Source: Lachnospiraceae bacterium YSD2013 (GTDB taxonomy: Bacteria; Bacillota; Clostridia; Lachnospirales; Lachnospiraceae). From it: a stretch of DNA of 64,000 nt. The position numbers were made by a program, and so were the translations under genes. The stretch is taken from the NCBI GenBank assembly GCA_900100895.1, contig FMTX01000007.1:186001-250000 (forward strand). Reading direction: 5' to 3'. The first letter of the stretch is position 1. The number at the start of each line of letters is the position of its first letter. This document shows, piece by piece, positions 59,235 through 64,000 of this stretch. The notes under the pieces are model-generated. The model made no database searches, was not told the origin of the DNA, and was given only the letters and a program-made list of their open reading frames with translations.

Positions 59235-60464
59235 TTAGTATCCGAGATACGGCCAGGGGCTTACGTATGAGCCGTTGAGTCGTACACCGAAGTGCAGATG
59301 GTTACCGGTGGAACGTCCTGTGGTACCTACTGCCGCAATGTGGTCGCCTCGTGCCACGATGTCGTCTTTCTTAACGAAAAGCTTGGAGGCGTGCATGTAA
59401 ATCGTGTAGAGTCCGTCGCCGTGACTGATCATGATGTAGTTACCCATGGACCAGTTATAGTCGGCAGCTACCACTACACCGTCGTAAGCTGCAAGAATCT
59501 TGGAGCCTGCGGGGGCAGCCATATCGATACCGGAATGGTAGGATGTGGAGCCGTTGATGGGGTCGGTTCTGTAACCGAAGTCGTCGCTGATACGTGTGTA
59601 TGCAGGTGCCGGCCAGGTGAACTTACCACCGTCGTAGCTTAAGATTATGCCGTTAGCTGCAGCGATTGCTTTCTGCTCCGCAAGGATGGCTGCTTCCAAT
59701 GTTTCGATGACACGGGTCTGCTCTTCGTACTCAGCCTCGTAGTCGGCTATCTGGTTTTCTTTGGCCTTGATGTCGCTTGTGTACTGGGCAAGCTGCTGTT
59801 CCTTCTCGGCAAGAAGTTCCTGCTGGGCCTGTCGCTCGGCTTCTTCATTGGCCTTGCATTGATCGAGGTATTCCTTCTCCGCTTCGAGGGCCTGCTTACA
59901 AAGCTCGGTCCACTCTCTGGCGGCTGTGTACTCGTCAAGCATCTTGCGGTCGTAGGCCTCTAACTTCTCTATATAATCCGCCTTGGTAAGAAAATCCGCG
60001 AAGCTCTTGGCATTGAGCATTATCTCAAGGTAGAAGGAATCACCTTTCAGATACATAAAGCGGATACGCTGCTTCATAGCTTCGTACTGGGCATTCTCAC
60101 GCTCGATGGCTTCGTTGAGCTCGGCAGTGATTACTTCAATCTCCTGCTCCTTCTCGGCGATGAGACCTTTGTACTCTTCAATACGTCCTTCGATTGCCAC
60201 TATCTCGGCATCGATTTTCTTGATGTATGCGGTAACGTCATTCTTAAGGCCCTCAAGTTCTTTCTTAAGAGCCTGGGCATTGGCTATATTTTGTTTTAGT
60301 TGTTTCTTGGCCTCTTCCGACTGGGATATCTGGTCTTTCTTCTGCTTAATGCTTTCATTGGTAATCGAAGAAATGGATGTCCCGGCGTATGTGGCAGGCA
60401 TGGCTGTGTGGGCGAGTATCAAACAGGCGACAGCCACACATAAAATGCGTCTTATTCTTTTCAA
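59235..60464 (-). CDS. Coiled-coil M23 family endopeptidase (EnvC/LytM type)
   Basis: The 409-residue protein has a signal peptide (RRILCVAVACLILAHTAMPATYA), two long coiled-coil stretches (about 36-115 and 165-250) and a C-terminal LytM domain. HSGIDMAAPAGSKI near residue 312 and HLHFGV near 390 supply the zinc-binding residues, so the peptidase looks active. The start is a TTG at 60464, with AGGAGG six bases upstream. The coiled-coil region matches the part of EnvC/PcsB-type proteins that docks to FtsX, and ftsX and ftsE lie directly upstream. It is the likely FtsEX-activated hydrolase for cell separation or elongation. Confidence 0.93.
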   Translation of the reverse strand: MKRIRRILCVAVACLILAHTAMPATYAGTSISSITNESIKQKKDQISQSEEAKKQLKQNIANAQALKKELEGLKNDVTAYIKKIDAEIVAIEGRIEEYKGLIAEKEQEIEVITAELNEAIERENAQYEAMKQRIRFMYLKGDSFYLEIMLNAKSFADFLTKADYIEKLEAYDRKMLDEYTAAREWTELCKQALEAEKEYLDQCKANEEAERQAQQELLAEKEQQLAQYTSDIKAKENQIADYEAEYEEQTRVIETLEAAILAEQKAIAAANGIILSYDGGKFTWPAPAYTRISDDFGYRTDPINGSTSYHSGIDMAAPAGSKILAAYDGVVVAADYNWSMGNYIMISHGDGLYTIYMHASKLFVKKDDIVARGDHIAAVGTTGRSTGNHLHFGVRLNGSYVSPWPYLGY

Positions 60465-60486
60465 AACGCCCTCCTGTTCGGCCGGC

Positions 60487-61383
60487 CTAAACTCTTAAAT
60501 GCTTTCTCACCGTAATGAAACTTCCGAGGAAACCGATACCCACGCCGATTGCAAGCGAAACGGGAAGCAGGTTCTTAAAGATTTCCTCAATCGTCAGGAA
60601 ATTAAGTAATGACGAAAGAACGGAGAATTGCTCTTTTAAGAAGTTAAGTGCTCTGTTGTATACGAAATATATGAGTGCCAGAGGAATCGCCGCACCGACA
60701 AGACCGATGATGATACCTTCGATTACGAAAGGCGCACGTACAAAAAAATCTGTCGCACCGATGTACTTCATAATCGAAATTTCTTCCTTACGGACGGTGA
60801 TACCTATGGTAACTGTATTGCTGATAAGGAAAATGGATACGGCAAGCAGTATCGCGATGATACCGATTGAAATGTATCCGATAAGCTTATTGGCATTGCT
60901 TAAGGTAAGTGCGGTAAGTTCCGAACGCTTAACTTCCTTGACGCCGGGAACCGACTCAAGGTAAGTAACCAATGCGCCCTGCATGGATACGTCGTTAAGG
61001 TATACCTCGTAGTTGGAGAGGTCTTCAAGCGGATTCTCAAGGAAGCCGTCGCTGTAATCGCCGAGGTAATCGGCCTTGAATCCTTCCCAAGCTTCATCCG
61101 CAGATACGAAGTTAACCTTGGAAACTTCTGCTCTTCTCTTAATCATGTCGCCGATTTCCTCGATTCTGGCATCTGTGATGTCTTCGTCAAAGAAAACGAC
61201 TATGCACACGCCTTCTTCGGCCGTCTTAACGATGTGCTGGAAGTTAGCCAGTACGGAGTAGAACAAACCGAATAAGAACAAACATGCGCTGATGGTCGCA
61301 ACAGAGGCAAGCGAAAACAGCTTGTTGCGGAATATATTCTTGATGCCCTGCCAGAGGGTGTAGAAAAACGAACTAATCTTCAT
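60487..61383 (-). CDS. ftsX: Cell division ABC-like transmembrane protein FtsX
   Basis: The product of about 298 residues starts at the ATG at 61383, with GGGAGG eight bases upstream (start overlaps ftsE by 11 bases). It has four transmembrane helices (near residues 24-45, 165-190, 215-235, 262-290) and a large extracellular loop (about 50-160). Motifs include FRNKLFSLASVATISACLFLFGLF at the N terminus and TVRKEEISIMKYIGATDFFVRAPFVIEG near 200, typical of FtsX. It transmits FtsE ATPase cycles to extracellular hydrolases, here most likely the M23 protein. Confidence 0.95.
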   Translation of the reverse strand: MKISSFFYTLWQGIKNIFRNKLFSLASVATISACLFLFGLFYSVLANFQHIVKTAEEGVCIVVFFDEDITDARIEEIGDMIKRRAEVSKVNFVSADEAWEGFKADYLGDYSDGFLENPLEDLSNYEVYLNDVSMQGALVTYLESVPGVKEVKRSELTALTLSNANKLIGYISIGIIAILLAVSIFLISNTVTIGITVRKEEISIMKYIGATDFFVRAPFVIEGIIIGLVGAAIPLALIYFVYNRALNFLKEQFSVLSSLLNFLTIEEIFKNLLPVSLAIGVGIGFLGSFITVRKHLRV

Positions 61384-62104
61384 CGTCGTATCCTCCCCTC
61401 TCATGATCGCTTACTATCACGCCCTTGCGGAGTGTGATAACTCGCTTCTGCATGGCATTAACGATATCTTTATTGTGGGTAACCATGATAACGGTGGTGC
61501 CTGCGTTGTTAATCTCTTCAAGCAGTCTCATGATTTCCATTGAGTTGTTGGGATCGAGGTTACCTGTGGGTTCGTCCGCAAGAAGAACTGTGGGACGATT
61601 AACCAATGCTCTTGCAATGGCAACTCTCTGCTGCTCACCACCCGATAACTTGCCGGGCTTAGCCTTATACTTCCCCGCAAGGCCTACGGTTGCAAGGACC
61701 TTGGGCACGTTCTTCCGAATCTGCTTGCCGGGCACCTGAATAATACGCTGCGCAAAAGCAACGTTCTCGTAAACATTACGGTCCTTAAGTAATCTGAAGT
61801 CCTGAAACACGACTCCGAGATTTCTTCTGAATTTGGGGATTTTGCGATGCTTAATCTTGTTGAGATTGTAATTAAGCACATAAAGATTTCCCTCTGTGGG
61901 AACGATTTCTCTTAATAACAGCTTGATGAAAGTAGACTTACCCGAGCCACTGTCGCCTACCACGAACACGAACTCACCCTTCTTAATCTTAAGGGATACG
62001 TTGCTTAATGCCGGAATTCCGGCCTGATAGGACTTGGAGACATTCTCCATTACAATGACTTCATCATCTTCCATCAGCTTTTTCTTTCTGTTAGGTAAAG
62101 CCAT
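61373..62104 (-). CDS. ftsE: Cell division ATP-binding protein FtsE
   Basis: This 243-residue ABC ATPase shows the Walker A motif [16 protein letters not shown] near residue 50, the signature [20 protein letters not shown] near 153, Walker [17 protein letters not shown] near 175 and the switch His VTHNKD near 210. [17 protein letters not shown] precedes Walker A, as in FtsE. The C-terminal tail is acidic (RGGYDDED). AGGAG precedes the start. It begins 18 bases after the PucR-like regulator gene. Confidence 0.96.
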   Translation of the reverse strand: MALPNRKKKLMEDDEVIVMENVSKSYQAGIPALSNVSLKIKKGEFVFVVGDSGSGKSTFIKLLLREIVPTEGNLYVLNYNLNKIKHRKIPKFRRNLGVVFQDFRLLKDRNVYENVAFAQRIIQVPGKQIRKNVPKVLATVGLAGKYKAKPGKLSGGEQQRVAIARALVNRPTVLLADEPTGNLDPNNSMEIMRLLEEINNAGTTVIMVTHNKDIVNAMQKRVITLRKGVIVSDHERGGYDDED

Positions 62105-62122
62105 AACCTCTGCTCCTTAGAA

Positions 62123-63211
62123 TCAGTATTCAATGCTCTCCATGTATTTCATGTACTTGACTACCATAAGGGCAATCTTGAATGTAATTGCATCCTCAAA
62201 GACTCTCAAATCAAGCCCTGTAAGCTTCTGAAGCTTATCAAGACGATATACGAGAGTATTGCGGTGAATAAACAATTGTCTTGAAGTCTCGGAAACGTTA
62301 AGGCTGTTCTCGAAGAACTTCATGATTGTGGTGAGGGTTTCCTCATCGAACTCATCGGGGCTCTTACCGCCGAAGATTTCCTTAATAAACATCTTGCAAA
62401 GCGGAATGGGAAGCTGATAAATCAAACGTCCGATTCCAAGCTCCGAGTAAGCGACAACGTCTCTGTCGCCAAAGAAAATCTTTCCTACATCGAGAGCCAT
62501 CTTGGCCTCTTTGTAAGAACGGCTGACTTCCTTAATTTCACCTACAGCAGTACCGTATGATACGTGTACGCCTTCAATGCCTTCTTTGGCAAGGACGCCA
62601 ATAATAGCGCGAGCCGCACGGTCCACTTCCTTGGAGAAGTCTGTGTCCTCAAGCTCCTTAACCACGATAACGTTGTTCTCGTCAACGGCAGTGATAAAGT
62701 CCTGATTGTTGGAACCGAAGTGAGTACGGATGCACTCAAGAACGTTATTGTCCTTTCGCTCGCCCGCTTCGATAATCATGGCTACACGCTTAACGTCGGT
62801 AGCGATATGAAGCTTCTTGGCACGACTGTAGATGTCTACCAAAAGAAGGTTGTCAAGAAGAAGGTTCTTGATAAAGTTGTCCTTGTCGAAACGCTCCTTG
62901 TAGGCAACTATGAGGCTCTGAATCTGGAAGGCAACCATCTTACCGATCATGTATACGTCTTCACCCGTACCGCATGCGATAAGAATGTACTCAACCTGCT
63001 GCTCATCGTAAATCTTAAAGTACTGATATCCCTGTATCTCCTGCGAGTCAGCCGGTCCCTGCGCAAATTCTCTTGCGGCTTTGGAAACCGTACCGGTATG
63101 TCCGCTTGTGGATACAACGTCCTTTCCTTCAGTATCTACGACGCTAAGTTCTACTCTGGAAATTCCCTTAAGTCCGTCGATGGTAGTCTGCAATATCTGA
63201 TTAGATATCAT
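62123..63211 (-). CDS. PucR/CdaR-type helix-turn-helix transcriptional regulator
   Basis: The 362-residue protein starts from the ATG at 63211, six bases after GGAGG (an earlier start at 63244 lacks a ribosome site). The C-terminal domain (about 305-362) is the PucR helix-turn-helix: NVSETSRQLFIHRNTLVYRLDKLQKLTGLDLRVFEDAITFKIAL. The middle has a GGDEF-like regulatory fold (VDRAARAIIGVLAKEGIEGVHVSYGTAV). The N-terminal 110 residues resemble a sugar-diacid or small-ligand sensor. It is the first gene of the ftsE-ftsX-M23-ctpA unit and is a candidate regulator of it or of carbohydrate genes. The ligand is unknown. Confidence 0.88.
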   Translation of the reverse strand: MISNQILQTTIDGLKGISRVELSVVDTEGKDVVSTSGHTGTVSKAAREFAQGPADSQEIQGYQYFKIYDEQQVEYILIACGTGEDVYMIGKMVAFQIQSLIVAYKERFDKDNFIKNLLLDNLLLVDIYSRAKKLHIATDVKRVAMIIEAGERKDNNVLECIRTHFGSNNQDFITAVDENNVIVVKELEDTDFSKEVDRAARAIIGVLAKEGIEGVHVSYGTAVGEIKEVSRSYKEAKMALDVGKIFFGDRDVVAYSELGIGRLIYQLPIPLCKMFIKEIFGGKSPDEFDEETLTTIMKFFENSLNVSETSRQLFIHRNTLVYRLDKLQKLTGLDLRVFEDAITFKIALMVVKYMKYMESIEY

Positions 63212-63298
63212 GATTTCCTCCAAAGAATGTTTCTGATTAGACAATTTTCACAACGAAAATTGCACCTCGAATCGTGAAAAAAACATATTTACGTTACC

Positions 63299-63327
63299 AT
63301 TTTATTATCTTTTACTTAAAAAGCCAA
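63299..63327 (-). promoter_or_regulatory. Predicted sigma-A promoter of the regulator-ftsEX operon
   Basis: On the minus strand TTGGCT (63322-63327) and TAAAAT (63299-63304) are 17 bases apart. The surrounding 150 bases are very AT-rich, with T-tracts and a small TGCAT inverted repeat near 63340, but contain no other feature that I recognise. Confidence 0.6.
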
Positions 63328-63440
63328 CCCCTAAATGTGCATTTTTTATGCATTTTTTTGTTTTTTTGCCTTTTACGGCGCCAAAAAGACCCTAAAAAAT
63401 TACCAAAGGAGGGCTTACAAAAAACTTTTTAAAAAAATAC

Positions 63441-63469
63441 TTGATTTTTGAAAAACTATCCCCTATAAT
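63441..63469 (+). promoter_or_regulatory. Sigma-A promoter of the tRNA-Gln gene
   Basis: TTGATT (63441-63446) and an exact TATAAT (63464-63469) are separated by 17 bases, about 38 bases before the tRNA. Confidence 0.8.
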
Positions 63470-63507
63470 AACGTAGTGCAATCGCGAGAGCGGTTTACAA
63501 ATACCTT

Positions 63508-63579
63508 TGGGGTATCGCCAAACGGTAAGGCAACGGACTCTGACTCCGTCATTTCAAGGTTCGAATCCTTGTACCCCAG
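63508..63579 (+). tRNA. tRNA-Gln (anticodon CTG)
   Basis: The sequence folds as a complete 72-base cloverleaf. The acceptor stem is TGGGGTA/TACCCCA with discriminator G. The D stem is GCC/GGC. The anticodon stem is ACGGA/TCCGT with loop CTCTGAC (anticodon CTG, codon CAG), and the T stem is CAAGG/CCTTG around TTCGAAT. The 3' CCA is not encoded, as usual for many Firmicutes tRNAs. It has its own promoter and terminator. Confidence 0.95.
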
Positions 63580-63587
63580 CTTATCAG

Positions 63588-63620
63588 TGCCGATTCATTA
63601 ACGTGAATCGGCATTTCTTT
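63588..63620 (+). terminator. Rho-independent terminator of tRNA-Gln
   Basis: TGCCGATTCA and TGAATCGGCA form a perfect 10-bp stem with a TTAACG loop (63588-63613), followed by TTTCTTT. Confidence 0.93.
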
Positions 63621-63638
63621 ATTCCTATAATATTATTG

Positions 63639-63647
63639 TGATATAAT
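63639..63647 (+). promoter_or_regulatory. Extended -10 promoter candidate for cvfB
   Basis: An exact TGATATAAT lies 47 bases before the ATG of the next gene. The -35 hexamer is weak (TTATTC at 17 bases). Confidence 0.5.
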
Positions 63648-63694
63648 TTAAGGAGCCGCATGGGCGGTTCGGACTATTACGGAAAGGCCTGATT

Positions 63695-64000
63695 ATGTTT
63701 AATTTAGCACAGAAACAAACTTTATATGTTGAGAAGCTCGTTGAATTCGGCGCGTACCTCGTGCCCGAGGAATTAAAGGACAAGAAAGTTCCCGCTGCCA
63801 ACGAGCATGTATTACTTCCCAAGAAGCAGGTTGCCGAAGGGCTCAAGCGTGGCGACGCGGTGGATGTATTCCTGTATCTTGATTCCGCAGACAGACTCAT
63901 AGCTACCACCGTTACCCCGAAGCTTTCTCTCGGACAGGTTGGAAGACTTACCGTTAAGCAGGTTACCAAGATTGGCGCGTTCCTTGACTGGGGACTTGAG
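63695..64000 (+). CDS. cvfB: CvfB-type S1 RNA-binding protein (partial, 3' end outside window)
   Basis: The ATG at 63695 opens 102 codons that run to the window edge. GGAAAGG lies a few bases upstream. The product matches the N-terminal part of CvfB proteins: an S1-like strand pattern with EKLVEFGAYLV, HVLLPKKQVAEGLKRGDAVDVFLY near residue 40, DSADRLIATTVTPKLSLGQVG near 62, and VTKIGAFLDWGLE at the edge, which begins the next S1 domain. CvfB binds RNA and modulates virulence gene expression in staphylococci. Its role elsewhere is less clear. Confidence 0.9.
   Translation, partial: MFNLAQKQTLYVEKLVEFGAYLVPEELKDKKVPAANEHVLLPKKQVAEGLKRGDAVDVFLYLDSADRLIATTVTPKLSLGQVGRLTVKQVTKIGAFLDWGLE

Noticed and set aside
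63328-63440. AT-rich stretch with T-tracts, considered as an origin or unwinding element
   Set aside because: No DnaA boxes or iterons were seen. It is adequately explained as promoter-proximal DNA between divergent units.
1-64000. CRISPR arrays, insertion sequences, prophage genes, rRNA and riboswitches
   Set aside because: No spaced identical repeats, transposase or phage motifs, rRNA sequence or recognisable riboswitch core was found on either strand.
1-64000. Frequent CTTAAG and TTCTTTT words (for example Ser-Phe-Asp spelled TCT TTT GAC)
   Set aside because: They follow reading frames as Leu-Lys and Ser-Phe codon pairs. Counter-examples such as TCC TTC exist in leuA and manC, so it is codon-pair bias, not a separate signal.

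Overview
The window looks like a chromosomal segment of an anaerobic, low-to-mid-GC Gram-positive bacterium of the Clostridia, most likely a motile Lachnospiraceae (Butyrivibrio/Roseburia-like). The evidence is Bacillus/Clostridium-type gene groupings (mbl-flgF-flgG; recD2-comFC-yvyF; cdaA-cdaR-glmM; ftsE-ftsX-M23-ctpA), AGGAGG-type ribosome sites, consensus sigma-A promoters, a ferredoxin-fused aldo/keto reductase and GH43/GH114-type glycan genes. The genus is inference. No rRNA, CRISPR array, insertion sequence or prophage was seen. There is one tRNA gene.

Layout. (1) 1-17886, minus strand: a long exopolysaccharide/capsule operon read from gmd and fcl (GDP-L-fucose) through a large membrane protein, six glycosyltransferase genes including a priming transferase, a CapD-type sugar dehydratase and an SGNH esterase. 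It ends in a small-molecule block (Gfo/Idh dehydrogenase, HpcH/HpaI aldolase, PLP decarboxylase, a second priming transferase, a class-IV aminotransferase cut by the window edge). (2) 17998-20160, minus: two stand-alone genes, leuA and an HPr gene, each with its own terminator. (3) 20275-37612, minus: a nearly gapless run from mbl and flagellar rod genes through recD2, comFC, yvyF, two unknown membrane proteins, the c-di-AMP synthase cdaA with cdaR and glmM, then manC, an acyltransferase, a glycosyltransferase and an aldo/keto reductase. (4) 37780-45393, minus: GH43, GH114-like lipoprotein and SGNH hydrolase genes directly upstream of uvrB and uvrA. (5) 45595-50713, plus: an accessory island with a GNAT enzyme, a PLD-like membrane protein, an unknown secreted protein/lipoprotein pair behind a palindromic operator, and two paralogous secreted proteins with Ig-like repeats. 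(6) 50789-57786, minus: alanine racemase family, D-aspartate-ligase-like ATP-grasp, asparagine synthetase family, EctB-like aminotransferase and a divergent MurE-family ligase. (7) 57900-63211, minus: ctpA, M23 hydrolase, ftsX, ftsE and a PucR/CdaR-type regulator. (8) 63508-64000, plus: tRNA-Gln(CTG) and the start of cvfB.

How the parts fit. Much of the window serves the cell envelope: nucleotide sugars (manC, gmd, fcl, glmM), surface-polymer assembly, peptidoglycan peptide chemistry and remodelling (region 6, FtsEX-M23), shape (mbl) and c-di-AMP signalling (cdaA/cdaR). The most interesting candidate system is region 6. Its five co-directional genes could make, racemise, amidate and ligate an unusual amino acid into a peptide, probably a peptidoglycan stem or cross-bridge variant. 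Its MurE homologue has lost several residues that are near-invariant in ordinary MurE. The second candidate is the tail of region 1, which could make an unusual amino compound for decorating the polysaccharide. The plus-strand island contains genuinely unrecognised exported proteins under what looks like repressor control.
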